DNA of 64,000 nucleotides from Parus major (lineage: Eukaryota; Chordata; Aves; Passeriformes; Paridae). A model generated the notes under the pieces. That model did not search any database and was not told where the DNA came from. It saw only the letters and a program-made list of their open reading frames with translations. Shown here piece after piece: positions 36,541 through 49,600 of this stretch. The stretch's first letter is position 1. Each line of letters starts with the position of its first letter. Made by a program: the position numbers and the translations under genes. The stretch lies in the NCBI RefSeq assembly GCF_001522545.3, contig NC_031769.1, positions 25,504,100 through 25,568,099 of the forward strand, read 5' to 3'.

Positions 36541-39483
36541 TTGATTGGTTTTGAAATTAAGCTGAATTTCATTTTACAATGGCAATCATATTACTATGAA
36601 AACCTAATCTCAATGAAGCAAATGTCTTTGTGCATTCCTCCAAGCAAGGATTACAGCTGTGAGTTGTGCAGCCAGCAGTGTTACCTGGATATCACTAAAA
36701 ATCTCTTCGTGGCTTTCTGCATTGGTTTCCCCATCAAAGCATGAGATGCTTTGTATCTTTGCTTAAATATAAAAGACAAAATTGCTTTGAAAAGTGTCTG
36801 TTGAGACTATGAAGCTTGACTGTGTGTTTAATAAAAGAGGCATCACTACAGCGGGAAGCAATTAAACTCTTCTAATTTCTTTGCTGACTTAAGTTCTTTT
36901 TCTTGCAACGTATTTAGTCCAGTTTTATCCACTCTGGTAAGAAAAACGTCCTTTTGATATTGAGATGATGTGAATAATGAGTAAAATGCCTGACCCAGAG
37001 TGGTAATCCAGCCCAGATATGGAAATCAAATCCATACAGTCAAATCTAACTGGGAAGTTCTTGCACCATGAGTGAGCTTAAATTTTTGTTTGGAAAACAG
37101 AGAGGAGGAATAGTGGAGAATGTTTTTAGAACTGATCCACTTCATGTAGGAATTTGTAAAAGAACTTATTTGGTAAGCTGGAGAAATCAAGTTTTGGAAA
37201 TTGCTAAGGAAGTAAGGAAGCTTGGTTGAGTCAAATGGTCAGATTGACCAAGATATCCCAATATAATTCAGCCATGAAAAAGATGAAATGTTCCTATGGC
37301 AAGTCAGGAAAGGTACTTTTAGTGACATGGAAAATTATATTCTTTGTATTTTATCTGGAAATATGTGCAATTCTAGTAGCTCACATTCAAGGAAAAAATA
37401 AATGACTCTGGGAAATGCCAGGCTTTATTTTTTTGAAAGGAGACTAAAAGATGGCTTGTTAGGCGTAGGGGAAAGGGGTTATGTCTGCCTTGTCTAATAC
37501 ATCCTGGGGTAAATGCAAAGGAAGAAAAAACACTTCCTTCAGCTGAACAACAAAGTTGCCATAAGAATCAATGTGTTGCGATTGTCCATACACAAATTAA
37601 GGCTAGAAATCATCTAGAAATCAGAGAAGCGGATTCGGGAGCACCTGACCAGTTGGAAGAGCTAAATGAAGACCTTAATTAGTATTAATACAGATTTTGA
37701 TCAGTTCTGAAAGAGATGATGGGATTTGGTGCCTGTAGTACTTGTCAGGATCTTTCTTTTGCAACTATGCCTTTAACTCATGTGAGCTAAATCCACCCAC
37801 TGAAAAAGATGTGATGCTGCTGACTTCAGTTTGACTTCAGAGCTGTATTAAGTGTAGCAATACTTTACATTTAAAGTGCAAATGATGCTTTGTAGAGAGT
37901 ATGGGAGATTTTAAACAATCCTAATTACAACCACAGCCAGTAGATTCATATGATCTCACTCTCATGGGTGAAGGCCTTAGAGAGGGGTCAGGGATGTGTG
38001 ATTTTTCTGAAGCCAGAAATTCAGCTAGAAAAGCTTGAAGCTGAAATCTCTGGAGAACATTAGATGAACCAGAGTGTGACAAAATGCAGCCATTTTGCAA
38101 CTTTTTCCTTGCTGCACACACTGCCCAAGGACTGTAAGAGAAGGCAGAATGGAGGGTATGTAGTGATATCCTGTTTGTAAATTTTCTATTTAATGGAAGA
38201 ATTGTCAAGTGCCTGGCTGCCTCTGCCACCTTTTTGGCTTCTGTAATGAAACCAAACTTCCTGTACTCGCCCATGTAAATTCTAGTTTGCTAAGCAAAAG
38301 ACCCTATTATTGCACAGTAAATGCTGAACACACTTTATGTACCTGAGAAATTTGCTCTGTAAAATTTTCATTCATTTGTATCTGAGTTCAGTAGATATCA
38401 GCTGTGGCCAATATTGCTGTGATTCCAAAGCCAAGTTTGGTCTAGCTTGAATGTCCCAGAATGGATCAGACAATACAGATGTTGTATAGCTTCAGTGGGA
38501 TCAGCAGCTTATCAGACTCTGCCTGGTCAGTGGTACACTGTCTTGTCTACAACTGAGATTCAATCTGTTTCTACAGGAATTCAATGTGATTTACAGGACC
38601 ATGACACAGGGAGAATGAACCTTCACATCTGACCAGTGCCTGGTCAATAAGGGGTCTTGAGCAGAAAAATACAATTCCTCACTGGGAAATTAAATCTCAT
38701 GGGAAGTAATATTTTACCTACAGCATAACAAAGCTTCACAGAAACAGGGGATAGACACACAGTTGTTTTGGTCTGTCATTGTCCCTCTACTTTCCCTTTC
38801 CCCGCTTCTTGATTATTATGTTGCATTCTGGCAAAGGATTTTTTATGAAGGTGCTGGGAACTGCCCAAGGAGACAGAGTAGCAGTGTCTTCAAGTCTGGT
38901 GTCTGACATGATTCCTTCCTGTGCAGAGTAACTCTGTAGGCAATGGGGAGTTCTTGGGTGGCTTTGAATAAACTTTGCATCTTGAAATTACCTCAAAAAA
39001 ATTAACCCAATATTTGCATGCAAAATTTACATCAAGATGAAATAGACATAGGGTACACACTGCCTGCTTCACTGGTTGCAAGTCCCACCATGTTTCCTCA
39101 TGCATGTTTTTGGGAGTTAGAGTTCTGCTATAGAAACATACTGAAACTAATTAATTTGAAATCTTGGTCTCAGACAGGATTTACCTTAGTGATCTAAGAA
39201 ACATCTGGAACCTGCTTTAAGCATTTTGTTAAAAAAATTCCTTAATCTGCACATTTGATGTAGAATTTAGTCCTTTGCAAGGTTTCTTGGGCTTTCATCA
39301 TCTTTATATACCAAATCCTTATTCATATTAATTTGTGTCCTATCCATTTCCATCTCCCATTTCAAGCAAAGACTCTGGACTTAGAGAGTATTCTAGTGCT
39401 TTATAAAAATGTTGGCTGCCTTCTTATGTTATATTGATTCATCCAGGCTTAGGGTACTGACATAGTCTGTTAGTCATTATGTT

Positions 39484-39513
39484 ATTATCACCCATATGCT
39501 GATGGGTGATAAT
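39484..39513. repeat. perfect 12-bp inverted repeat, 6-nt loop
   Basis: ATTATCACCCAT at 39484-39495 is exactly complementary to 39502-39513, separated by ATGCTG. It is mixed-sequence rather than pure AT, so it is less likely than the AT-rich hairpins to arise by composition alone. No RNA family was recognised. Confidence 0.8.
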
Positions 39514-41669
39514 TAAATTTTATTGCTTTCGATTGTGTCACTGTACACAAGAAATCTTCTGTGAAAACTGGATCAGAAAATAAGGCAGGTATAAAATCTC
39601 CACCTTCCTTATGAAGAAAAGGCTCAAATGTAAGTGATTTGCATCTCTTCCAGCCACATTGTGGCAACGACAAATTTCCAGGTGTGTTTAGAATGGTATT
39701 AGGCCTGTGCTTGTCCTGAATACAAGATGCAGCCCATTGGGTTTGTGGCAGCTACTATGAAGCATATTTTCTATTTTCAAGGTGGGCTCAAAGGAGAGCA
39801 TCCATGTGAAGGGATTCCAGCAGCAGACTGGTCCTGCACCAGCCTGAGGCTGTTGTGCTGCTGGGAACAAAGCCAGGGCAGAGGCCAGAGGAAGGGCCGG
39901 TCACTGCTGCAGATGCCAGTGCTCAAGAAATATAATCTGGAAGTTAACAGCTGCCAAACTAGCCTTCAGAGTAGCCAAGCTCGTTGGCTTTTTTTGGAAG
40001 AGATGACAGAAAGTGGCCAAAGGGACCAGTAGTGGCAATTCTCCAACTACAGGACTAAAACAGAGCCAAATGAGTACTGTGATTGCACTGGTGTTTTCAG
40101 AATAAGAGGCACAGTCAGCAGAAACCCAATTCATATATTTTCTTTTGTTGCATCCATGTCCTGGAGGATCTGCAATTAAATAGATTAAATGCGTGAGGAA
40201 AATGGAAGCTTTCCCCCAGTTTTCTGACTCCATCCCAGTCCAGGGCAATGTGAAATTAAAAATAGACACTGTAGCCTCTTCTCCAAATGTCATGATCTAT
40301 GGAAGTAAAATGCTTTTCAAATTAGTAACTCAGCCTTGTGTGCAAGTTAGTGGGGCACTGGCTGGAGGGGTCACCCCCTTTAACTGGGGCCCACTTGGTA
40401 TTGCACAGCCTAAGGTAGGAGCTGTTCAGAAACAAATGGTGCTGGCTCAGCACCTGCCTGGAGTTCATATAAAGCACTGCTAATTCTTACTAAGCTCCCT
40501 TTGTTCTGCTGCTGTGCCTGGTGTCCACAGCTGACCTGGCAGCTTTGACTCTGTGGCTCCAGAGCAACCTCCCTCACCTGTAGCACAGGAGGTCAAGGGC
40601 AGAGGTCCTCAGTCTGATCACCTCTGCTAGAATGCCTAGCTAATAAAACTCCTGAATTGTGTTGTGGTCCCAAGGAGAATTTTGACTCTGCCACCTTAAC
40701 AAGCCAGCCTTTCTCAGGATTAGTAAGGTCTCCCTAAAAGCTTGTGACACAGTTAAGGGTCCTCATGCTAGGAATGAGGGCAAAAAGAGATGGAAAGAGA
40801 GAGAGAGATGTTTGAAGCTAAAGAATGATGCTTTTGAAGTAAGGAAGAAAACCTCTGGGAGGCAGACCAGGAGAAAGGTTTCATATTTGTGAAACAAATC
40901 TAGTGTGAAAGGAGATTGATTTCTCAGGGAAAGACAATATGAAAGCTGTTACTAGAATTGACTTTTTATTCTAGAACATCTGGAGAGATCCTTTTCACTT
41001 TATAGGTGAAGGATGGACCATGTGGAAAATCACAGAATCACATGAGAGCTGAAAAGAATGTATTCCTATGACCATCAATCATACAAGATTTGTCATGCAG
41101 TTCATCTTAGAATTGAGCCATCATCTAAATGTGCTAAAATGTAGAAGGGAAATGTTTCCACTCCTAAATAGAGAATTTACTCCATAGTAATCTCAGCCAT
41201 ATACTGAGAATGGCCAAGTTACACCCATACTTTTCTATATGCAAATATGTATCTTCAAAGTACTTTATTTCAAATCCTGAGTTACAAAGGGAGGAGTTGG
41301 AAAGCTCAGATTCCTAACTGGTGCATCCACTCCCAGCCTGGGAAACAATGGAATATAGCTTCTATTGTATACCTTAGGAGGCCAGGTGATTCACTGCCTA
41401 AACATACCTGCTTCCTTTCATTGACTACAAAGGGAGAGCACTATGATGAGTTAGAATTGTTTACTTTATAGACATCTGTAGGGTGATCAGGTGACTCAGA
41501 CTCAATGGAGTCATTATAACCTGATGGAACCTTGGAGATGAGACCCCAAATTATCAGCACAATCCTTTTTTTAGGGCATGCCTACAGCTCAGTAAGCAGG
41601 AGACTCAACTACTTCAAGACATTTTTCTCATTGTCTGAAAAAGTGGAGTGCAAATTTTTCCTGTCTGTA

Positions 41670-42430
41670 TGTTTTACTTAGAGGGTAGCTGCACCCTGGG
41701 GTTCTTTGTTATAAAACACAGAAGAAAGGCATAAGGTGTTATTATTACAAATGTTATCGCAGAATCTGATAAAACATGTCTGGAACCTATTCTTAAAAAA
41801 TCCAATGATATGGATTTTACAGTCTTTCCAGGCAATCTGTTCCAATGCTTTGCTCTCATCAAGTTAGAAAGTTTTTCTAATGCCTAGCCTAAAGTTTCCA
41901 CATTCCATTATTTCCTGCTCTAATCCCTGTGGACATGGAGAACAATTGATTCCAATTCCTCAGCAGGGTACTGTTCAAGTCTGTTATGACATTTCCTCTT
42001 AAGTTGTTTCACTCTCCAAACTGAACAACTTTGGTTTTGTTCAATCTTTACCTGCAGATCACTTTTTTCCAGTCCTCTAATCCACCTTGTTTCTCTCCCT
42101 GGACTTCTGCAAGAAGTTCACATCTCTTTTAAAGCAGAGTGCCTAAAGGTGCATACACTACATTAGCTGCTTACTGATTCTGGAGTAACTACAGGCAAAT
42201 CTTTCACATGATACTGCCCAGCTACCTCTGCAATAGTTTTTGCAGGGAGGTGAGGCTTTTATTTTTGTTCAGCTTGTGATCCCCCATAGGCCACAAACTG
42301 TTTCCTGCAGATTTATTTTTCACCTTCTATTTGTACAGTTGATTATCCTGCATAACTGTAGCATTTTCACTTGTCCTTACAGAATTGTGTCCTATTGATT
42401 TCAAACCACTTCTTCAAATCACCATGTTCA
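41670..42430 (-). mobile_element. ancient degraded CR1 LINE fragment (copy 3)
   Basis: The reverse complement keeps the order of an older CR1 family. The C-terminal ORF2 motif KHWNRLP sits in the minus-strand frame at 41674-41862. Next comes sequence matching the usual 'fixed-spacing' CR1 strings: AGGCAATCTGTTCCAATGCTT near 41830, AGTTTTTCTAATGCCTAGCC near 41868, CTCCAAACTGAACAA near 42013, and AGCTTGTGATCCCCCATAG near 42270. The last matching block, CACTTGTCCTTACAGAATTG, ends by about 42.43 kb. Many substitutions and small indels make it clearly older than the copies at 14.2 and 34.8 kb, and plausibly inherited from before the bird radiation. It is inactive. Exact ends are uncertain. Confidence 0.75.
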
Positions 42431-43612
42431 TTTTTAATAGTGAAAAACGAGGTCTCCTACATCAGAGCCTCTCTGTGTTCAGTATGGTAACAAAGGAAAG
42501 GATCACTGATTTTTCTCTGCTTGTATTCTTATGGGGTGGCAAGGCACAATGGCCACAACTCTGCTGACATGGATCTATGCTTTGGCATAAGAAGTAAACA
42601 TTTGTTTTGGTGGACCCTGAAGGTAAGAAAAGTTTTTCCTACTGTTAGCAAGTGTTTTCCAATGCTTCACATAAAGTTCCTTATTCCATCACATGTATTA
42701 AAAAGAAGAGGGGAAAAATACACTCTTATTCTTCAGCAGGAAGACCTTTGTTTTAGATACTGTATTCATGTGAATCAGTAAATGATTCCTGCTCTGCTAA
42801 ATTTGTAATCCAAACACAAGAAACTAGAAATAGAGGCAAGGGCTTTAAGAGATAATGGAAAAGTGACAAACTGTGTGTTCATTTTTGGCACTTTCTAGGA
42901 AAGGTATAAGTCGTGTTGATGAGAGAAATGGAATGCAGAAATGTAGGGGAAGCGTGCACTGGAGAGAGCCTAAATGAAGGGGACTGAGCATGCTGAGGGC
43001 AACACACTGGGCATGAAGTTAAAAGGACACGATTCTGAGAGGAGATTGTGAAGAGAGTGAAAGACAAGCCAAGAAATTCCAAACTATACGGTATAACATT
43101 GTCTGCCAAGAGGTCCTGATTTCGTCTCTGTCAAGAAACACGTCTCTAGCTTAACAAACACTAGAATTTGTCTTTAAAGGCATAGAGCAGGAAAGAAGCA
43201 TGCAGAGGAATGGAAAGGAGCGTTTTGTCAAGATTTTCTGTGTGGATACGAGGGTGTGTGTCTCCAGCACAGTTCAGGGAATTGCTAAGAGAAGAGGTGG
43301 CACCTTTGAAGCTATGTTCCACGTTGAGTGATGTGTCTGTCATTGTACAGAAGGCCCTTCACAAAAGAAATGCATCTTGTAGACTGGAAGAGGATGATGA
43401 TACAACATTATTTTTTACCTGCTCCAAGGACACTGCCTTCAGGAACACTTGCTGTGGTGCTCTTCCATGCTGAGTTCAAAGCATACTCTTTCTGTGCACC
43501 TTAAAACTCTCCACTTCAGAAAATTGCAGTCTATTTTCAGTTGCTGACTGGTTTGCTGTGAATTAAAACGGGGTGTTCAGAAGGGTGAAATCAGAACCAT
43601 TTATAATCCAAG

Positions 43613-43659
43613 TTCTTTCTTTTTTTTTTCATTTCTTCTTCCTCCCCTCTCTCCTCCCT
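43613..43659 (+). repeat. polypyrimidine tract
   Basis: About 47 bases of C and T are broken by a single A at 43631. The tract grades from T-rich to C-rich, ending in TCTCCTCCCT. Such tracts can form triplex (H-DNA) and are also mutational hot spots. No branch point and AG acceptor in a convincing exon context follows within 30 bp, so I do not read it as a splice acceptor. Confidence 0.8.
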
Positions 43660-46600
43660 GACATAATTGGGGCACGTTAGCTTCACTGTCTCAGTTCATT
43701 AGGTCATTCCTGAAAATTGAAAATCACAGTTTTGTGTTTATTTGTGTCTTTTTATTTGTTGGAAATCATTTGCAATGAAACTACTTCTACATTTCCTACT
43801 GTGTAGAAGACTCTAGAGCTGTTTGCTTATACTTCATCAGAAGAACTGCTGGAAATAATAGCTCTGAGTTAGGGAATGATGTTGCCCAAGGACTCTAGCT
43901 TTGATAATTAAAAATTCCACTCCCTCATGATGCTGAAAACCCTCAGTTCTTGTGGACTGAAGAGGGTCCTCAGCTCTTTGTGATCTCACCTAATGCTGAA
44001 GTAATGGAGTAAGCTTTTCAGAACATGCATAGGGCAAGTTTATCTCTGTTGCAGTATCAAAAACCACTGCAAGAACAGATGAATGGCATTTATACGATAT
44101 CCAAGGGTAATTTCTTTTAACTATATTTAACCAATGAGATCTCTTTAGCCCATGGTATTTATAACAGCTAAGGTCTGGTCTTTTCCTATTTACAATTGAC
44201 AGAAATTGAGAAGATTCAGAAACGGAAAATTTAAAAAGATGACCTGTAAAGAAAACAACTTTCAGTTTACATAAGACATGTTTTTATTGTATCTTTACAT
44301 GGCCTTTACAATGGAAGGAAAAATTCAGGATTATCTCTACAGGAGAGAAACAGTCCCAGTGATTTATATTTTAGAAGATTACTGGCAAATCTCTTCATTT
44401 TGCCTTTCACAGTCTTTTTGTCTCAGCATCACTTTACTCCTTTCTTTTTCATTTCCCTTCATCCTTTTTCCTGTCAATAATATCCCTTCCCTCATTTTTC
44501 CAAATTACAATTTAAAATGTCAGCCTAACCAATGGCAATAGAAAGCCAGTTCATTCTATTTTTAACGGTGCCTTTGAGTCCAGAAGAACTTTCCTTGCCC
44601 GTTTTTCTGGCTTGTTTAAAGGTATTCCAAACAGTCACCATGAATATGTGTGGGAGGCAGTAAGAGGCTATCTGGCAAACCTTCAGCTAGGGCTTGCAAC
44701 TGGAGAAACTACTCTGAAGTTTCAATGTGCAGAACAATTTTGCAGGATATTTGCTTTATATTCGAAAGTCAGCCCTTGGCTTACTTCTAAGACTTACTAC
44801 AGCCTGAGTGGGAACTGTCTTTGATTGTTAAATATGACTTTGAAAGTAAACACTTTCATTAGGACTTCTGTAATGGACTTGGAAATCTTTTAATCCAAAG
44901 TTTTGTTCCTGGAACGATTAGCTGCCTGTGCTCTAGCCTGAGGGAAACTGCCACAAGGGAAAATAATATGAAAAATGGATGTAAATGGAGAACTGTGCCA
45001 CTACCACTTAAAATTCAGTTCCTTGTCTGTGATGTTTTCAGAGAATACAAAATCATTTCTATATGAAAAAAAAAACAGTGAAAACCACACCAATGATAAT
45101 ATATTGCAACTTCCTAAAAGAAAGGCTTTGGAAAAACAATTTACACCTTTTGTTTTCTCATTCTTTGCAGCTTGTTTTCTGTGGAAATATTCAATGATGT
45201 CAGCAGTTCAGACTAGAATAGGTGGTGATGTTGTTACTCCTCTAACACCAGGAGTTGGAGCTGTCAGTGGGAAATTCAGTTATTAGTCTGAGTAAGTCTT
45301 TTACTGGGTAGGTGATGGCTGGGAGGGCATGTCCAACAGGTGTGAAAATGGGTTGTTTCCTGGGATATCAGTAAAGTCCTGGCAAGACCTGAGAAACCCT
45401 TCTGGCCAGATTCTGAACTGTTACGTATGAATTTGACAGTGGGAAGGGAAATGAGTGTTTTACAAATCAAAATTGACAGGAAAAAGATGCCCCTCTAAGC
45501 AACAGTTTCAGGAAATGTACCCTAACTTACCAGCACGTGCAGCACAGGATAAGTACTCAAAATCTCAGAAATGTATTAGAAAAACACAAGGCAAGGAGTT
45601 TAAATATACTTAGAAATGTAGGAAGTTTTGCAGAAAAAAGTCCTCTACAGAAAGTGGTTCTTCCTTTTTCTAGCAGGGCAAAGCTGCTACCCCAGAGAAC
45701 TGACAATATTTAGGGAAATTATATAAAGCAAGAGCAGGGGAAGGCTGACAGGTGCTAAAGAGTATTCAGGTCAGACAAAGACATCTGCCAAAGACATCAG
45801 TCATACAAGATAAAGAAAATTACAATTGAACTGCTGGAGGAACAGGTGCTGCTCACAAAGGAGTATCCTGAAAACCTAATGGCGTATCAGAACACAAAGC
45901 TAAATATAAAAGCCAAATATTAAATAAAACTTATATGTCTTACTGAAAGGCTAAAAAGGCAAGGAAGGTGAACTTGATTACTTGGTAATATGGCAAGAAC
46001 CCTTCTATAACCTGAAGGAATGAAAGATAGAAATAAGATGTTTAAAAATTGGATTTGACTATTCATAATGAGTAGATTTAAGTCATTGAATAGTTGAGTA
46101 GTGCTACACCTAAATTATTTTATATTCCTCAAAGAGATACACTTTCTTAATACATGGAAATGTCTACAGAAATACTGTGTGTATTTCACAGATTATGACA
46201 TTTATTTCATTACCAGTGTCCTGAGCAAACTATTTTTCATGAAAAAAAGCCAGAGGAGATCAATAAGATATAAGATATCAACTGGTTAAATACTCCAAAA
46301 GGGGTGACTTTGAGTATCTGGCTCTAAGTTACAATGAATAAATAATACTCTTTTTGTAACATATGAGACAGTCCAATTGGAAACAGCTGAAATGCCAGAT
46401 GTGACATTGATATAATTAAGCCCTCTCTATTAAGTGACCGTGGAGTTGGAAGTACAGTGTTGGAGGCTACTTTGGACAGCTCACTATAAATCTCAGCAGT
46501 AATCTGCAAAGAGCAATCGTGTAACACAGAAAAAATTGGAAAGATATAATACCATCACTTTATTAACTCTATACTCCAGCTGAAGCCATATACATATAAA

Positions 46601-49600
46601 TGAGAAGAGGCCAACAGGTACATGGCAAAAACATAGAAGCATGAAGCAATTTTGATCTAAAGAAAGAGATGAAGTAATGAATTTTAGAAAAGGAAAAAAG
46701 ACACAATGAAGGTATACAAGATAGTGAATATTAATAAGATGCTAAATCTGAAGCTTCTATTTACTTTCTGAAGATTTCATCAGAAAGGGACTTTGGATTG
46801 AAATTGAAAGCCTCTGCAATTAAAACTGATAAAAGGAAATACATTTAAAGATAGTACTTAATTAACCTGTGGCGTTTATGTAGACAATGCAAATATCCTC
46901 AGGACATTAAATAGGAAACAACAAACAAAAAAATAATCAGTAACTTAAGCTCTCAGATCTCAGCATGTTTGCCAACCTGGGAAAAAATTCTGTGAGCAAG
47001 TTATTTTAAAAAATGCCACTTATTAATTTGTTTTTTCACTTTCTCTCATGCACTGGATACTGTCTAGGTTACCAGAGAATCTGTGTGTCATTTGTTTTAG
47101 AAAAGAGGTGAAAAGATAAATGCAAAAATACCCCTTGCAAAAGTGGCAGTAAGTACTTTGACTCCCCAGCTGCTCTCTGAAATCTCAGATTTCAAATCTT
47201 GTAGATGGAATATTTTTTAAACCCTCTTAAAATATTATGGGAGATTTAACATATATTTTCGTGTAATTTTCTTTATTTAGAAAAAGGAAATAGTTTTCTG
47301 TCCCAAAGTAAGAGACTGTAACAATAGGTAGTAATGTGCTTGTATCTGTTTTCATCATTTGTATATATGGGTGAAGGATGGAATTAAAACAGAAAATCCT
47401 ATATGTATTTTGTTATTTATTTTGGAAATGGGCCAACATGATAAAGAAAGAAGTGATGGCCCTGAACCTTCTTCCCTGAATCTGAGCATTGTGTGAGGTT
47501 TTGAGGTTGTGGGTCCTGATTAGGATGGCTTGCTGGGCTGGTGTGGTTGAAGCATACCAATAAGAGGCAGGAGGGTGATGTGATTAGTATCTTATCTGTC
47601 TGTCCTTGAATCCCCCATGCTTGTGACCTTGTCTGCATTCATACAGACTGGCTGGGAAAGTGTGTGATTGCAGCAGAAGTCCATCAGGTAGTGGACTCAT
47701 TTCAAGTGCAACACCAGGATGCTCTAACTATTCTGCTTTTGTGCCCCATGATGAATTCCCTGTAATCTCTTTTCAGGTTACCTGCTGGCAATGGCTTATT
47801 TGCATATCTTTTAAGGACATTTAGGGTTAAGACTGCATGTTTAATAAGTTTTTTTAGAAGACCATGTTAATTTTCCACATCCAAAACCAGATTGTCTTTT
47901 TCATCGATATGAATATATATATAATTTTGTTTAACAGTTCACATTCTGAAAATTTATTTCAGAGATCACACATAATGCATTTTAAAATCAAATCAATGTA
48001 GGTCATCATCTGACTTTGTGAGGGTACTCAGAGGATGAGGAAAGTAGAGGAGCTCATGCCCACCTCAGGTATTGTGGAGTGGCAAACATTAGGGTCTACT
48101 ACCTAGGTATGAGCTATCTGGGGGTGGGGAAGCTTTAGTTGTTTCTCAGATAGAAGCAGCTTATAAACTGTAACTGACAGGAGATATGTGTGGTGAAGGA
48201 GGAGAAGGCAGAAAGTAATCTGCATATGCTGAAAACTGTCATCCCTGAGATGGAAAAGGGCTTAGAAAGGGAGCTGTGATTCTTAGGCAACACTCTAGTG
48301 GAAATAAAGTAGCCAAGATTTTCCCATCCACTGACAATGACAGGAAATTCTCAGTTATTTCTTATCAGAGAGAGTATTTTTTTTATGAAAACATTTTTTT
48401 TTCAGTGCATTCTCTGCATGCTTTCAATATCTATAATTACATATCCCTGCTCTAAGAAGCTAATGATTTACTTTCACAAAGGGTACTCTAATAGGGACAA
48501 CAAAAGAGTGGGATGGGGATCATCAGGGCACTAAGGCTAGGGAGATTATGCAGAGATGATATGGGCACAGCATGTAGAAAGGCTTATTTTGCATTTGCAT
48601 CCATTTTATGACTGCTCCATGTTGCTAAGCTAACATAAAGAGGCCTCATGTAAATGAGTCAAACCTCCCTGGGTAAGTGATTGAATGGATTTTAGTGGAC
48701 ACACATTCCTGTAGCAATCATGGCAGAGTGGTTTTAAACAGTGGTTGGAATCTGAAATGATATTGGCATTGACTGCCTGGTTTGATATCGGCATGAATCA
48801 AACCTGGTTGCCAAAGGGATTCCCCTGAATTCCCCTGTTTGAGCCTCCCACAACAGCCCAAACCAGCCATCCTCCTGCTGCTCCAAAACCATTCGCCTCA
48901 TGACGTTCCTGTTACCTTGGATGTTTTGTGGGAGAAAGCAGCAGAAGTCTGCTGTGTGGAAATGGGACATATTTCCATATTTCCAAAACATCTGTTGACA
49001 TTATGTATGCCGAGTAATTTCATTTCAAAATTGTCATATTTTTCAACATAGGACATCTGTGCTGGTAGGCAGTATCTATAAAGTGCAAACAAAGATAGAA
49101 TTAGATGTACAATAAATATGCTCAGACAAATATTACTTTTTGGTAGAGAAGCAAACATGCAGCGTAACACTTTTATCAGCTATTCTCTTTTGTCAGGGAA
49201 AGCTCTTTCTCCATTCAACAGTCTAGCAAGAGACCAATATATAGGTTACATGCCTCAGGCAATTCTGAAACTATGAAAGTTTTCTATCCATGTAAACAAG
49301 TTTGTTGTCCAAACCCTAGCTTCTAAATTCCCTTGGTACCTGACCTCTGCTGAGCAAGTTGAATTCATAATGCCAGAATTCCCCCCAAACACGGTGTGGC
49401 AGGTTTGGTACCTACTCTGGGAGTCACAAAACTCATGTGTTCAAGTTACAAAAAAGGGGGCAGTTACAAGCTATACTCCTGTATCAAGCCAGGAATCAGA
49501 GTTTGGAATTACTGTGTGTCTTCATGAGGCAAGATGTTGACCTCTCATTTGCAGGATGGTACCTTATAAACTTTACAGTGTTCCTATGCTGTTGTGGAGC

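Larger units (their letters stand above)
35743..41669. other. non-coding tract
   Basis: About 6 kb without recognised genes. It holds a possible LTR-start-like string TGTCCTGGTTTGGGA at 36157-36172, an A/C-rich tract at 36479-36540, a perfect 12-bp hairpin at 39484-39513, and a short GA run near 40797-40810. A segment beginning ATCACAGAATCACA at about 41026 recalls a CR1 3' end but is too degraded to call. The higher-GC stretch at 39.7-40.6 kb contains chance frames but no splice-bounded exon that I recognise. Confidence 0.55.

Noticed and set aside
41024..41120. Possible fourth CR1 3' end (ATCACAGAATCACA start)
   Set aside because: Only the terminal-repeat-like first 15 bases match; the following sequence lacks the GGAAGGGACC block.
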